A stretch of 64,000 nucleotides of DNA from Sulfurospirillum diekertiae. Lineage in GTDB: Bacteria; Campylobacterota; Campylobacteria; Campylobacterales; Sulfurospirillaceae. The DNA lies in NCBI RefSeq assembly GCF_011769985.2, contig NZ_CP039734.2, forward strand, positions 372,001 through 436,000. Direction: 5' to 3'. Positions within the stretch are counted from its first letter, which is position 1, and each line of letters begins with the position of its first letter. The notes under the pieces were generated by a model that was not told the DNA's origin, made no database searches, and saw nothing but the letters and a program-made list of their open reading frames with translations. This document shows positions 1 to 8,939 of this stretch, one piece after another. Both the position numbers and the translations under genes were made by a program.

Positions 1-985
1 TAACGGTGTGAAGCTGATTGTGGATCAGTACAATGCTAAAGGTGGCGTTTTAGGCAAAAAAATCGAAGTCGTCACCTGTGATGACCAAGGTACAGCACAA
101 CAAGCAGCCATTTGTGCTAAAAAACTGGTCAATGAAGGTGTCAAAGCGGTTATTGGCTCTTACACATCTGGTGCAACGGAAGCAGCCCAAACCACTTATA
201 ACAGAGCAGGGGTACTTCAAACCAGCGATGGCACAAGTGACTCATTGATCGCACATAAATATTGGACATTTTTCAGAAACTCTTTCCCCAACAGTGCTGA
301 GGCAGATTACACAGCTAAATACTTTGTGGATGGCAAACAGTACAAAAAAATCGTTATTCTCTCAGACTACTCCAGCTACTCAACAGACCTAGCCGATGCG
401 ACGATCAAAGCACTCAAAGCTAAAAATGCCAATATCATTTATGAAGGCAAAATCAAATCAGGCTCTCAGAACTTCACAGCTACTTTGACAAAAATCAAAG
501 CCATGGAACCCGATGTGATTTATTTTAGTGGCTACTATACCGATGGAGGACTTTTACGCGCACAACAAATGCAGTTAGGCATTAAAGCAGACTTTGTTGG
601 AGGCGACTCTAATGACAATCCTGATTATATGAAACTAGCAGGGGAGAGCGCTCAAGGGACACTTTTGATTAATGTACCGACCCCAGATATTTTACCGTAT
701 GATATTGCTAAAACGTTTTTAGTGGATTATAAAGCAAAATTCAATGCGATGCCAGCATCTATTTGGTCATTGATGAACGTAGATGGTCTTCGTGTTATTT
801 TACATGTAATGGAGCAAACCAAATCTGAAGACACCAAAGTGATTGCTGAAGAGATGCATAAACTCAAAGATTTCCCCGGTATTACAGGCCCTGTGACCTT
901 TAGAGAAGATGGTGAACGAACCGGTGGTGGCTATATGACGTATGAAGTTCAAGCGGATAAAAGCTACAAAATCGTTTATCAATAA
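1..985 (+). CDS. livK: Branched-chain amino acid ABC transporter, periplasmic binding protein (5' partial)
   Basis: This is the periplasmic receptor of a LivK-type ABC importer, a type 1 periplasmic binding protein that delivers an amino acid (or related amide) to the LivHMGF channel downstream. The reading frame is already open at base 2, so the signal peptide and the first part of lobe 1 lie outside the window; the in-frame GTG at 8 is not the start. Visible family features are 'YNAKGGVLGKKIEVV' near the left edge, the hinge-proximal 'IGSYTSGATEAAQ' and the lobe 2 stretch 'VIYFSGYYTDGGLLRAQQM'. The stop is followed by a large hairpin before livH, which is usual where the binding protein is made in excess over the membrane parts. 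Substrate cannot be fixed from sequence; branched-chain amino acids are the default for the family. Confidence 0.88.
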   Translation, partial: NGVKLIVDQYNAKGGVLGKKIEVVTCDDQGTAQQAAICAKKLVNEGVKAVIGSYTSGATEAAQTTYNRAGVLQTSDGTSDSLIAHKYWTFFRNSFPNSAEADYTAKYFVDGKQYKKIVILSDYSSYSTDLADATIKALKAKNANIIYEGKIKSGSQNFTATLTKIKAMEPDVIYFSGYYTDGGLLRAQQMQLGIKADFVGGDSNDNPDYMKLAGESAQGTLLINVPTPDILPYDIAKTFLVDYKAKFNAMPASIWSLMNVDGLRVILHVMEQTKSEDTKVIAEEMHKLKDFPGITGPVTFREDGERTGGGYMTYEVQADKSYKIVYQ

Positions 986-1013
986 GCATTTTACTGGTAC
1001 ACTTTCAGCGCAC

Positions 1014-1041
1014 ATTGCCAAAGAGAGCTCTCTTTGGCAAT
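1014..1041. promoter_or_regulatory. 28-bp perfect palindrome between livK and livH
   Basis: Bases 1014-1041 read identically on both strands, centred on GAGAGCTCTC and ending in ATTGCC/GGCAAT. There is no T-run after it. As RNA it would form a long stem that could stabilise the livK message or partly terminate it, lowering livHMGF expression relative to the binding protein. Inference only; the palindrome itself is directly visible. Confidence 0.75.
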
Positions 1042-1067
1042 CTCACTCTATTAGAATAAGGTTCTCT

Positions 1068-1970
1068 ATGGATATTTTTTTACAACAAATGGTCAACGGC
1101 CTTACTATTGGAAGCCTTTATGCACTGGTTGCTTTAGGGTATACAATGGTGTATGGCGTTATGCGGCTTATCAATTTTGCGCATGGTGACCTCGTTGCTT
1201 TTTCTGCTTTTATAGGACTCAGTGTTTACGCACAAATTTTTGGGGAGAGTGCAACCTCTTTGGGTGTCATTATCACGGTGTTTGCATTGACAGCTCTGAG
1301 TGTTGCTTGTGTGGGTGTACTTCTTGAGCGCCTAGCGTATAGACCTTTACGAACTGCACCACGCCTCAGTGCCGTGGTATCTGCCCTTGGAGCAGGACTT
1401 GTCATTCAAAATTCTGTCATGCTGATTTGGGGACCCAATATGAAAATATTTCCCTCTAATCTTTTTCCTTCTACGATTTGGGCTGTTGGTGGCATTGTGA
1501 TTACCTTTACGCAAGTGATGATCTTGGGCGTTTCATCGGTTTTGATGGTTGGTCTTTATTTTTTCATTCACCAGACCAAAATTGGTACAGCCATTCGCGC
1601 CGTTGCGATTGACCAAGATGCTGCAAAACTGATGGGCATTAATGTCAATCGTATTATTATGATTATCTTCATTATCGGCTCCGCACTGGGTGCTGTTGCA
1701 GGGCTTTTTATAGGCTCTTACTACCGTGGAATCACCTTTGATATGGGATGGATGTATGGGCTTAATGCCTTTGTCGCCGCCATCATGGGAGGCATCGGCA
1801 ATATCCCCGGTGCAATGCTTGGAGGGCTTCTTTTAGGGCTTTTCAATGCAATGATTACAGGGTATATTTCAACGCAATGGGCAGAAACTTTTACCTTTGT
1901 GCTTTTAATTGCGATTTTAGTCTTGAGACCAACGGGAATTCTTGGCGAAACAGTGGCGGAGAAAGTATGA
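1068..1970 (+). CDS. livH: Branched-chain amino acid ABC transporter permease LivH
   Basis: Inner-membrane permease of about 300 residues, the usual LivH length, and one half of the translocation channel. The start chosen is ATG at 1068 (MDIFLQQMVNGLTIGS), preceded by an AATAAGG stretch; longer versions would run back through the upstream hairpin. The N-terminal 'NGLTIGSLYALVALGYTMVYG' pattern followed by 'INFAHGD' is diagnostic of LivH. The EAA-like cytoplasmic loop 'AIRAVAIDQDAAKLMGINV' lies near residue 180, where the ATPases dock. Its stop overlaps the livM start (ATGATGA), indicating translational coupling. Confidence 0.93.
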   Translation: MDIFLQQMVNGLTIGSLYALVALGYTMVYGVMRLINFAHGDLVAFSAFIGLSVYAQIFGESATSLGVIITVFALTALSVACVGVLLERLAYRPLRTAPRLSAVVSALGAGLVIQNSVMLIWGPNMKIFPSNLFPSTIWAVGGIVITFTQVMILGVSSVLMVGLYFFIHQTKIGTAIRAVAIDQDAAKLMGINVNRIIMIIFIIGSALGAVAGLFIGSYYRGITFDMGWMYGLNAFVAAIMGGIGNIPGAMLGGLLLGLFNAMITGYISTQWAETFTFVLLIAILVLRPTGILGETVAEKV

Positions 1971-2917
1971 TGAATAAAAGCACACTTATAACCCTTTGTT
2001 TACTCGTTTTCATGGGCTTTTTCCCTTTGTTTGTGGATTCGGCATGGTTGGCGATTGGAACAACCTTTTTGGTTTTCTCTGTGGTGGCACTCTCTCAAGA
2101 CATTATCTTAGGACGAGCAGGTGTTTTTCACATGGGTCATGCGATGTTCTTTGGATTGGGTGCATACACCACTGCTATTCTCAATGTGAATTTTGGGCTT
2201 CCCATTCTTGCAACGCTTTTGCCAGCGGTGTTGATTCCAATGTTTTTTGCCTTTTTGTTGGTTGCACCTATTATTCATTTACGAGGGGATTATCTGTTGG
2301 TTGCAACGATTGGCTTTAATATCATTTTTATTCAAGTCCTTGAAAATGATGTTTTTGGCTTAACGGGAGGGCCTAATGGCCTTTTTGGCATTGATGTGGT
2401 GAAACTCTTTGGTTATGAACTCTCTTCTCAAACCCATATGTACTATATGGCGTTTCTATTATTAGGCATAACCCTTTTGATTATTCGCAATCTTGATCGC
2501 AGTAAATTTGGACGTGCGATGTTTTACATCCATAAAGATGAAATTGCCGCACAAAGTATGGGTATTAATATACGCTACTTTAAACTGTATGCTTTTATTT
2601 TAGGGGCAGGTATTGCAGGGGCTGCAGGAAGTATGTTTTCCATTCAATATTCTGCGGTGAGCCCAGAGGCGTTTAACGTAACACAGTCCATTATGTTTTT
2701 TACGATTGTTTTGGTGGGTGGTTCTGCTTCTTTGCCGGGTATTTTAATTGGAACATTCATTATGTTTGTGCTTCCTGAAATGTTTAGAGAGTTTGAAACG
2801 GCGCGTTATTTGGTTTTTGGAATTGCAATGATTTTGACGATGATTTTAAGACCGCGCGGTATTTGGCCTGTTCGTTTTGGTAACATTCCAAGCTTCCTTA
2901 AAAAGGAGGTCAAATGA
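1967..2917 (+). CDS. livM: Branched-chain amino acid ABC transporter permease LivM
   Basis: Second permease of the importer, about 316 residues with eight or more hydrophobic segments. Family motifs are 'LSQDIILGRAGVFHMGHAMFFGLGAY' in the N-terminal third (split here as the LivM 'G..G.....G.GAY' pattern), 'LTGGPNGL' in the middle and the docking loop 'FYIHKDEIAAQSMGINI' near residue 190. Two in-frame ATGs occur at 1967 and 1970; the first overlaps the livH stop. The gene ends by overlapping the livG start in ATGA, so livHMGF is one transcript. Confidence 0.92.
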   Translation: MMNKSTLITLCLLVFMGFFPLFVDSAWLAIGTTFLVFSVVALSQDIILGRAGVFHMGHAMFFGLGAYTTAILNVNFGLPILATLLPAVLIPMFFAFLLVAPIIHLRGDYLLVATIGFNIIFIQVLENDVFGLTGGPNGLFGIDVVKLFGYELSSQTHMYYMAFLLLGITLLIIRNLDRSKFGRAMFYIHKDEIAAQSMGINIRYFKLYAFILGAGIAGAAGSMFSIQYSAVSPEAFNVTQSIMFFTIVLVGGSASLPGILIGTFIMFVLPEMFREFETARYLVFGIAMILTMILRPRGIWPVRFGNIPSFLKKEVK

Positions 2918-3696
2918 GCGAATATATTTTAGAAATAAGCCATGTCAGCAAGTATTTTCAAGGACTTATTGCTATTAATGACCTCTCTATGAAAGTCAAA
3001 AAAGGACAAATCTACGGCATCATTGGACCCAATGGCGCAGGGAAAACAACCTTGTTTAACTGCATTACGGGGATTTATCGACCCGAAATCGGAAAGATTC
3101 TTTGGAAAGGTCGCGATATTAAAGGTGCAAGTCCCGATAAAATTGCGGCATTTGGTATTCTTCGAACCTTTCAGACCATTCGCCTCTTTTCAGAGATGAG
3201 TGTGGCGGAAAACATTATGTCAGGTCGCCACATTAAGTCTCAACAGCGTTGGTACAATGGCGTTATTCCAACACCTGCGTATTATAAAGATGAGCGAGCT
3301 AATTGGGAAAAAGTAGGTGAACTAATGTCGTTTTTCAACCTTTCAGAGTATTCGACAACACCAGCGGGCGATCTCTCTTACGGTATTCAAAGACGTATTG
3401 AGATGGCTCGTGCACTTGCCGCTGAGCCAGAGCTTCTCATTTTGGATGAGCCTGCTGCGGGATTAAATGAAAATGAGACGTTGGAATTAACACAAACTAT
3501 TCGCAAAATTCAAGCGATGGGTGTTACGATTATGATGATTGAGCACGATATGGATATGGTGATGAGTCTTTGTGAATACATTACAGTGATTAATTTTGGG
3601 GCGAAAATTAGCGAAGGCATTCCGTCCTTTGTTCAAGATGATCCTATGGTTGTTGAGGCGTATATTGGAAGTGATGAGGATGATGACGATGAATGA
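2914..3696 (+). CDS. livG: Branched-chain amino acid ABC transporter ATP-binding protein LivG
   Basis: Cytoplasmic ATPase of 260 residues that powers uptake together with LivF. Walker A 'GPNGAGKTT' is near residue 39, the signature 'LSYGIQRRIEMARAL' (a Y/I variant of LSGGQ that is common in LivG) near residue 154 and Walker B 'LLILDEPAAGL' near residue 175. It starts with an ATGA overlap on livM and has a strong ribosome site, AAAAGGAGG. The tail is unusually acidic (GSDEDDDDE), and this repetitive GAT/GAA/GAG stretch also encodes the start region of livF. Confidence 0.94.
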   Translation: MSEYILEISHVSKYFQGLIAINDLSMKVKKGQIYGIIGPNGAGKTTLFNCITGIYRPEIGKILWKGRDIKGASPDKIAAFGILRTFQTIRLFSEMSVAENIMSGRHIKSQQRWYNGVIPTPAYYKDERANWEKVGELMSFFNLSEYSTTPAGDLSYGIQRRIEMARALAAEPELLILDEPAAGLNENETLELTQTIRKIQAMGVTIMMIEHDMDMVMSLCEYITVINFGAKISEGIPSFVQDDPMVVEAYIGSDEDDDDE

Positions 3697-4414
3697 GAAA
3701 TTATTGGACATCAAAAATTTACATGTAAACTATGGCGCCGTTGAAGCGATCAAAGGGATTGATTTACATGTCAACCGAGGCGAAGTCGTTACCATCTTAG
3801 GTGCCAATGGCGCTGGTAAAACGACAACCCTTCAAACCATTAGTGGCCTTTTAAAATCCAATGCGGGAAGTATCATATTTGATAATAAGGATATTACTCA
3901 AACACCTGCCCATGAGATTGTGAGCCTTGGCATGAGTCATGCTCCTGAAGGGCGTCGTGTTTTTGGAACACTGAGTGTTGAGGAAAATTTGATGATGGGT
4001 GCTTACACTTTAAAAAAATACGATGCTTTGACATTGGATTGGATTTATGAGATATTGCCCCGTTTGTATGAGCGTAAACAACAACTTGCAGGTACATTGA
4101 GTGGTGGCGAACAGCAGATGCTAGCTATTGGACGAGCCATCATGAGTAAACCAAAATTACTTATTTTAGATGAGCCGAGCCTTGGACTTGCACCTGTTTT
4201 AGTCAAAGTGATTTTTAAAGCCATCAAAGAGATTAGCAAAAGTGGCGTTACAGTTCTTTTAGTTGAGCAAAATGCAAAAGCAGCCCTTAAACTAGCCAAT
4301 CGTGGATATGTTTTAGAACTTGGTAAAATTACGTACTGTGGAAGTAGTGAGGAGTTATTAACTTCTGAAGTGATACAAGAGGCATATTTAGGTAGAAAAA
4401 AAGAGGTTTTATAA
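3689..4414 (+). CDS. livF: Branched-chain amino acid ABC transporter ATP-binding protein LivF
   Basis: Second ATPase of the importer, about 241 residues. Walker A 'GANGAGKTT' is near residue 37, the signature 'LSGGEQQMLAIGRA' near residue 136 and Walker B 'LLILDEPSLGL' near residue 158. Four in-frame ATGs (3674, 3680, 3683, 3689) occur in the acidic tail of livG; 3689 is preferred because the protein then begins MNEKLLDIKNLHV like other LivF proteins and GAGGA lies about nine bases upstream. Codons 10-13 are supplied by a copy of the TTTACATGTAAA repeat (LHVN). Confidence 0.93.
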   Translation: MNEKLLDIKNLHVNYGAVEAIKGIDLHVNRGEVVTILGANGAGKTTTLQTISGLLKSNAGSIIFDNKDITQTPAHEIVSLGMSHAPEGRRVFGTLSVEENLMMGAYTLKKYDALTLDWIYEILPRLYERKQQLAGTLSGGEQQMLAIGRAIMSKPKLLILDEPSLGLAPVLVKVIFKAIKEISKSGVTVLLVEQNAKAALKLANRGYVLELGKITYCGSSEELLTSEVIQEAYLGRKKEVL

Positions 4415-4421
4415 GAAGTAG

Positions 4422-4446
4422 CTAGAGGGCATTTAATGCCCCCTAG
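4422..4446. terminator. Hairpin terminator after livF, shared with the convergent small gene
   Basis: Stem CTAGAGGGCAT / ATGCCCCCTAG with a TTA loop and one mismatch, sitting between the livF stop and the end of the minus-strand gene at 4449. AT-rich sequence follows on both sides, so it can serve both directions. Confidence 0.7.
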
Positions 4447-4448
4447 AA

Positions 4449-4691
4449 TTATTTTAGTTTTTCAATAATCGTTTGATTAAGCTCAAGTTTTTCTTTATTC
4501 TTTGCTACACCTTCACTCGCTTTAGCAATTTTTTCACTATTTTTCGCGATGTCTTGTTTGTTCTTATCGATTTCATCACGATTAAGCTCAATAAGCCTTG
4601 TGAGTTCATCAACTTTTCGTTCATATTTATTGATAATATAATAGATTGTGTAAACAAGTACGCCAATGACGATCCATTGTAAAATACCCAT
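4449..4691 (-). CDS. Small membrane-anchored coiled-coil protein, function unknown
   Basis: An 80-residue protein I do not recognise as a named family. It has one N-terminal membrane helix (residues about 4-20, WIVIGVLVYTIYYII) followed by a highly charged helix with repeated Asn/Lys/Glu heptads (DEIDKNKQDIAKNSEKIAKASEG), a clear coiled coil with no enzymatic motif. It stands alone between livF (convergent) and yaaA (same strand, 50 bases upstream). Such proteins often scaffold or tether partners at the membrane, but no role can be assigned here. Composition and codon use match the neighbours. Confidence 0.75.
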   Translation of the reverse strand: MGILQWIVIGVLVYTIYYIINKYERKVDELTRLIELNRDEIDKNKQDIAKNSEKIAKASEGVAKNKEKLELNQTIIEKLK

Positions 4692-4742
4692 AAGCTTTTC
4701 CTTGACATAAATTTTGATAACATTGTACCTTTTTACAGCAAA

Positions 4743-5486
4743 TCAATCAATAATATCAAAGATGTATTCGCGTTTAAGTTTTTGCTCTTTGATTTCACGA
4801 ATACGAAGTCCTTCAAAACAAATTTTTCCAAATTCTTTTTCATTAAAGGGTTGATGAATAGCAATTTCACGTAAAGCTTGTCCACGATAAGCTTTTGCAA
4901 AATGACTTACTACTTTATCGTTTTTCAAAAATTTCATAGTGATAAAAGGTCGTTTTAGCGTATAAAATTTTTCATAATATCCTGCACGGAGATCCAAAAT
5001 AGTTTCATCGCCAATCCATGCATCCATTGCATCATTAAAATACTCTTTATAGAAAATTTCGGTTTTAAAACCATTCAGGCTTTCCCCTTGTTGAAGTTTA
5101 TATTCTGGAATCAGATCTCCTGCTAGAAGAGGGCCAAAAAGATTCGAGAAAATCATGACATGGTTTTCAATATAGGTTTGCGCATTTTTATCTAACGTTT
5201 CAAATAGAAGATGATCGTAAGCAATACCACTGTAACGAAGAATGGCTTTACATGTAAATGAGTCAAAAATATTTTTGCTCGATAGAGCTAAAATTTTTTG
5301 AGTATCTTTAATACCAAAGAGATTTTGCAAGAGTGTGGTATCATGTGTTTCTAAAAGTGCTTGATACTGCTTTAAAACTTGATGACGTTTTTCATATAAA
5401 GAAGGAAAGACTAAACTCTCTTTTTTGAGCAAGCCATGAGTGGTTAATGCGCTTTTTGTCTCGCTGGGTGAGAATAAAATTTTCAT
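4743..5486 (-). CDS. yaaA: Peroxide stress protein YaaA (DUF328/UPF0246)
   Basis: A 247-residue member of the YaaA family, which in E. coli limits free intracellular iron and DNA damage during hydrogen peroxide stress. The family pattern is present: N-terminal 'MKILFSPSETK', central 'ILRYSGIAYDHL' and the C-terminal basic block 'SHFAKAYRGQALREIAI' followed by 'FEGLRIREI'. The start ATG at 5486 lies upstream of an AT-rich stretch and divergent from the tRNA cluster. A TTTACATGTAAA copy (5247-5258) is read in frame as FTCK. No partner gene is adjacent; the superoxide defence genes are far away at 63 kb. Confidence 0.88.
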   Translation of the reverse strand: MKILFSPSETKSALTTHGLLKKESLVFPSLYEKRHQVLKQYQALLETHDTTLLQNLFGIKDTQKILALSSKNIFDSFTCKAILRYSGIAYDHLLFETLDKNAQTYIENHVMIFSNLFGPLLAGDLIPEYKLQQGESLNGFKTEIFYKEYFNDAMDAWIGDETILDLRAGYYEKFYTLKRPFITMKFLKNDKVVSHFAKAYRGQALREIAIHQPFNEKEFGKICFEGLRIREIKEQKLKREYIFDIID

Positions 5487-5554
5487 CGTATACCTTTAAT
5501 AGCAAACATAAGAGACTATTTTAGCTAAGAATCACGTAAAATATCTAAAAAGTA

Positions 5555-5583
5555 TTGACTTTGAAAATCTTTTGAGATATAAT
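5555..5583 (+). promoter_or_regulatory. Sigma70 promoter of the tRNA cluster
   Basis: TTGACT (5555-5560) and TATAAT (5578-5583) are separated by exactly 17 bases, and the first tRNA begins 20 bases after the -10 box. A good -35 box is less common in Campylobacterota than the -10 box, so this looks like a strong promoter. Confidence 0.8.
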
Positions 5584-5603
5584 TTCACCTCACAATCAAG
5601 GGT

Positions 5604-5679
5604 GCTGGTGTAGCTCAGTTGGTAGAGCAACTGCCTTGTAAGCAGTAGGTCGGCGGTTCGATTCCGTTCACCAGCTCCA
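5604..5679 (+). tRNA. tRNA-Thr (anticodon TGT)
   Basis: Acceptor arms GCTGGTG/CACCAGC, D-arm TAGCTCAGTTGGTAGAGCA, anticodon loop CTTGTAA giving TGT, T-loop GTTCGATTC, and an encoded CCA end. First of the cluster Thr-Tyr-Gly-Thr that leads into tuf. Confidence 0.96.
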
Positions 5680-5731
5680 TTTTTGTTTGTGAAAGACAGT
5701 GTTTGACCAGCAATAAATATGGTAAAAATAC

Positions 5732-5816
<85 letters not shown>

Positions 5817-5818
5817 TT

Positions 5819-5895
5819 GCGGGAGTAGCTCAGTTGGCTAGAGCATTAGCCTTCCAAGCTGGGGGTCGCGGGTTCGAGTCCCGTCTCCCGCTCCA
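5819..5895 (+). tRNA. tRNA-Gly (anticodon TCC)
   Basis: Acceptor GCGGGAG/CTCCCGC, anticodon loop CTTCCAA giving TCC, T-loop GTTCGAGTC, encoded CCA. It starts only two bases after tRNA-Tyr, so both come from one precursor. Confidence 0.95.
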
Positions 5896-5944
5896 AGATT
5901 TTATAAGCAAACTGGGAGCTGTTGAATTTCTTCTGCTTTAGGGC

Positions 5945-5966
5945 ACTACAGAACAAGTTCAGTAGT
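5945..5966 (+). terminator. Probable terminator after tRNA-Gly
   Basis: Imperfect hairpin ACTACAGAAC-AA-GTTCAGTAGT (one A-A mismatch) followed by a T/C-rich tract. It separates the three-tRNA transcript from the tRNA-Thr(GGT)-tuf transcript. The rest of 5896-6041 holds no gene. Confidence 0.55.
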
Positions 5967-6013
5967 CTTTCCTTTCTTTCCTTAATAAAATCTAATCATT
6001 ATTGTTGTTGCGA

Positions 6014-6019
6014 TACAAT
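6014..6019 (+). promoter_or_regulatory. Possible -10 box for tRNA-Thr(GGT)-tuf
   Basis: TACAAT within GCGATACAATTTGG, 23 bases before the tRNA. No -35 box stands out, which is normal for Campylobacterota promoters. Confidence 0.45.
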
Positions 6020-6041
6020 TTGGTCCACCCTTTTGTAGTCG

Positions 6042-6116
<75 letters not shown>

Positions 6117-6187
6117 TCACTCAAAAAGTTTTTAAAACTTTGAAAAATTGAAATGTACTAAAAATAAAACTCATTACGGAGGAAAAA

Positions 6188-7387
6188 ATGGCAAAAGAAA
6201 AGTTCTCTAGAACAAAGCCACACGTTAACATTGGAACCATCGGTCACGTTGATCATGGTAAAACTACGCTTACAGCTGCTATCTCTGCAGTTCTAGCGAC
6301 AAAAGGTCTTTGTGAATTTAAAGATTACGATGGTATTGATAACGCTCCTGAAGAGAGAGAGCGTGGTATTACTATTGCAACTTCTCACATTGAATATGAA
6401 ACAGAAAATCGCCACTATGCACACGTAGACTGCCCAGGTCACGCGGATTACGTTAAAAACATGATCACAGGTGCTGCTCAAATGGATGGCGCTATTCTTG
6501 TTGTTTCTGCAGCAGATGGTCCTATGCCTCAAACGCGTGAACACATCCTTCTTTCTCGCCAAGTTGGTGTTCCTTATATCGTTGTTTTCATGAACAAAGC
6601 TGATATGGTTGATGATGAAGAACTTCTTGAACTTGTTGAAATGGAAATTAGAGAACTTCTTAGTTCATATGACTTCCCAGGTGATGATACTCCAATCGTT
6701 GCTGGTTCTGCACTTAAAGCACTTGAAGAAGCAAAAGCTGGTACTGTTGGCGCATGGGGTGAAAAAATCCTTGCTCTTATGGCTGCAGTTGACGCTTATA
6801 TTCCAAATCCAGTTCGTGAAACTGACAAAGACTTCTTGATGCCAATCGAAGACGTCTTCTCAATTTCAGGTCGTGGTACTGTTGTTACAGGTAAAATCGA
6901 TAGAGGCGCTGTTAAAATTGGTGAGACTATTGAAATCGTAGGTATCAAAGATACAAAAACTACAACGGTAACAGGCGTTGAAATGTTCCGTAAAGAGATG
7001 GAACGTGGTGAGGCTGGTGATAACTGTGGTATCTTGCTACGCGGTATTAAAAAAGAAGAAGTTGAGCGTGGTATGGTTCTTTGTAAACCAAAATCAATCA
7101 CTCCACATACTGACTTTGAAGCTGAAATCTATGTTCTTTCAAAAGAAGAGGGTGGTCGTCATACTCCATTCTTTAACAACTATAGACCACAATTCTATGT
7201 TCGTACAACAGACGTAACAGGTTCTATCACATTACCAGAAGGTACTGAGATGGTTATGCCTGGTGATAACGTAAAAATCAAAGTTGCACTTATCGCACCT
7301 ATCGCCCTTGAAGAGGGTACTCGTTTTGCAATCCGTGAGGGTGGTAGAACAGTTGGTGCGGGTGTTGTTGCTACAATCATCAAGTAA
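6188..7387 (+). CDS. tuf: Elongation factor Tu
   Basis: GTPase of 399 residues that carries aminoacyl-tRNA to the ribosome. G1 is 'GHVDHGKTT' near residue 18, G2 'RERGITI' near residue 59, G3 'DCPGH' near residue 81, G4 'NKAD' near residue 137 and G5 'GSALKAL' near residue 175; domains 2 and 3 follow. Start ATG is preceded by GGAGGAAAAA. It is the only tuf copy in the window: none follows fusA, so the classical str arrangement is not used here. Codon use is strongly biased, as expected for a highly expressed gene. Confidence 0.99.
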   Translation: MAKEKFSRTKPHVNIGTIGHVDHGKTTLTAAISAVLATKGLCEFKDYDGIDNAPEERERGITIATSHIEYETENRHYAHVDCPGHADYVKNMITGAAQMDGAILVVSAADGPMPQTREHILLSRQVGVPYIVVFMNKADMVDDEELLELVEMEIRELLSSYDFPGDDTPIVAGSALKALEEAKAGTVGAWGEKILALMAAVDAYIPNPVRETDKDFLMPIEDVFSISGRGTVVTGKIDRGAVKIGETIEIVGIKDTKTTTVTGVEMFRKEMERGEAGDNCGILLRGIKKEEVERGMVLCKPKSITPHTDFEAEIYVLSKEEGGRHTPFFNNYRPQFYVRTTDVTGSITLPEGTEMVMPGDNVKIKVALIAPIALEEGTRFAIREGGRTVGAGVVATIIK

Positions 7388-7393
7388 TTTTAG

Positions 7394-7417
7394 CATGTAA
7401 GGGGAAACCCTTACATG
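7394..7417 (+). terminator. Hairpin between tuf and rpmG built from TTACATGTAA-type arms
   Basis: Ten-base stem CATGTAAGGG / CCCTTACATG closed by a GAAA tetraloop, ending inside a TTACATGTAA core (7411-7420). No T-run follows, so it is more likely an mRNA-stabilising or partial-termination element than a full terminator. Confidence 0.65.
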
Positions 7418-7438
7418 TAATTAAGTCAAGGAAATCTA

Positions 7439-7597
7439 ATGACCGTTAAAATCGGACTAAAGTGTTCTGAATGTGGTGACATTAATTACACAACAACCAA
7501 AAACAGCAAGACAGTTACTGAAAAAGTTGAACTTAGCAAGTATTGTCCAAGACTGAAAAAACACACTGTTCACAAAGAAGTGAAATTAAAAAGTTAA
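7439..7597 (+). CDS. rpmG: 50S ribosomal protein bL33
   Basis: A 52-residue protein ([19 protein letters not shown]...) with the bL33 zinc-binding pairs 'CSEC' near residue 9 and a single later Cys in '[10 protein letters not shown]'. The second pair is therefore incomplete compared with the C+ form CxxC...CxxC. It sits between tuf and tRNA-Trp, the normal bacterial place for rpmG ahead of secE-nusG. The preceding AAGGAAATCTA acts as ribosome site. Confidence 0.95.
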   Translation: MTVKIGLKCSECGDINYTTTKNSKTVTEKVELSKYCPRLKKHTVHKEVKLKS

Positions 7598-7624
7598 GTC
7601 CCTTAAAAGACTTAACTTACATGC

Positions 7625-7700
7625 AGGGTAGTAGCTCCAACGGTAGAGCGTCGGTCTCCAAAACCGCAGGTTGTGGGTTCGAGTCCCTCCTACCCTGCCA
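7625..7700 (+). tRNA. tRNA-Trp (anticodon CCA)
   Basis: Acceptor AGGGTAG/CTACCCT, anticodon loop CTCCAAA giving CCA, T-loop GTTCGAGTC, encoded CCA. It lies between rpmG and secE. Confidence 0.95.
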
Positions 7701-7717
7701 CTAGTCGAGGTAATACA

Positions 7718-7897
7718 ATGGAAAAATTAAGAGCTTATTATCATCATTCTAAAGCTGAATTGTCAAAAGTTATATTTCCAACAAAAGAACAGATACGAAA
7801 TGCTTTCATTTCTGTTTTCGTTGTTGTAACTGTAATTTCGCTCTTCTTAGCGCTGATTGATGCTATTATGTCTTTTTCTTTATCTTCTTTAATTTAA
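7718..7897 (+). CDS. secE: Preprotein translocase subunit SecE
   Basis: A 59-residue single-span SecE, the short form found outside enterobacteria. It clamps the two halves of SecY. The conserved amphipathic 'KAELSKVIFPTKEQIRNA' is at residues 12-29, followed by the membrane helix (FISVFVVVTVISLFLALI). Start ATG at 7718 has GTCGAGG upstream; an earlier in-frame start would fall in tRNA-Trp. nusG follows after nine bases. Confidence 0.95.
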   Translation: MEKLRAYYHHSKAELSKVIFPTKEQIRNAFISVFVVVTVISLFLALIDAIMSFSLSSLI

Positions 7898-7906
7898 GGA
7901 GAAAGA

Positions 7907-8437
7907 ATGGCACATAGATGGTATGCAATTCAAACCTATGCAGGTAGTGAGCAAGCAGTTAAGAAAGGAATTATTACACTTGTCAATGATCATGGTATCG
8001 CTGATAAAGTGGAGCAAATTCTTGTTCCAACTGAAGATGTAATTGAAGTTAAGAATGGTAAAAAAAAGATTAGTGAGCGAAGTCTTTATCCTGGTTATGC
8101 ATTTGCAAAACTGGATTTAGATACAGCACTCTGGCATCTTATCCAGTCATTGCCAAAAGTCGGAAGATTCATCGGTGAAGCAAAAAAACCTACACCTTTG
8201 AGTGAAAAAGATATTGCATTGATTTTGGAGAAAGCTGAGAAAAAAGGTGCGCCGAAACCAAAAATCTTCTTTGAAAATGGTGAGAGTGTTAGGATTACAG
8301 AAGGTCCTTTCGCAAACTTTACAGGTTCAGTTGAAGAGTATGATATGGTTCATGGCAAACTCACACTCAATGTTTCAATCTTTGGTAGAAGTACTCCAGT
8401 TGAGATTCTCTATTCTCAAGTTGAAAAAATAGTCTAA
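7907..8437 (+). CDS. nusG: Transcription termination/antitermination protein NusG
   Basis: A 176-residue NusG that binds RNA polymerase and links it to Rho or the ribosome. The N-terminal NGN domain begins '[20 protein letters not shown]' and contains '[12 protein letters not shown]' near residue 60; the C-terminal KOW domain contains '[20 protein letters not shown]' near residue 125. Start ATG follows AAGGAGAAAG. Cotranscribed with secE and rplK. Confidence 0.97.
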   Translation: MAHRWYAIQTYAGSEQAVKKGIITLVNDHGIADKVEQILVPTEDVIEVKNGKKKISERSLYPGYAFAKLDLDTALWHLIQSLPKVGRFIGEAKKPTPLSEKDIALILEKAEKKGAPKPKIFFENGESVRITEGPFANFTGSVEEYDMVHGKLTLNVSIFGRSTPVEILYSQVEKIV

Positions 8438-8453
8438 GCTTAAAGGAAAAGAA

Positions 8454-8879
8454 ATGGCAAAAAAGGTCATTGGCGAAATTAAATTGCAAATTGAAGCTGC
8501 TAAAGCAAATCCATCACCTCCAGTAGGACCAGCTCTTGGTCAACGTGGTGTAAATATTATGGAATTTTGTAAAGCATTTAATGAAAGAACAAAAGAGTTG
8601 GCAGGTTTTAGAATTCCTGTTGTTATCACTGTTTATGCTGATAAAAGTTTTACATTTATCACCAAACAACCACCTGCAACTGATCTTATCAAAAAAGCAG
8701 TTGGTCTTAAAAGTGGTTCAAGCAACCCTTTGAAAAATAAAGTTGGTACCCTTAGCAAAGCTCAAATTCTTGAGATTGTTGAGAAAAAAATTGCTGATCT
8801 TAATACAACGGATCGTGAAGCAGCTGTGAAAATTATTTCAGGTTCTGCTAGAAGTATCGGTATTAACGTCGTCGATTAA
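8454..8879 (+). CDS. rplK: 50S ribosomal protein uL11
   Basis: A 141-residue uL11, part of the GTPase stalk base. N-terminal '[26 protein letters not shown]' region with the flexible Pro hinge, and a C-terminal rRNA-binding domain ending '[12 protein letters not shown]'. Ribosome site AAAGGAAAAG. It is followed by a 60-base spacer before rplA. Confidence 0.98.
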   Translation: MAKKVIGEIKLQIEAAKANPSPPVGPALGQRGVNIMEFCKAFNERTKELAGFRIPVVITVYADKSFTFITKQPPATDLIKKAVGLKSGSSNPLKNKVGTLSKAQILEIVEKKIADLNTTDREAAVKIISGSARSIGINVVD

Positions 8880-8939
8880 TCCTTACCCCTTTACCGTCAG
8901 GGTCATAAAGGCGGAAGCAAAATTATGCGGAGATAAAGA

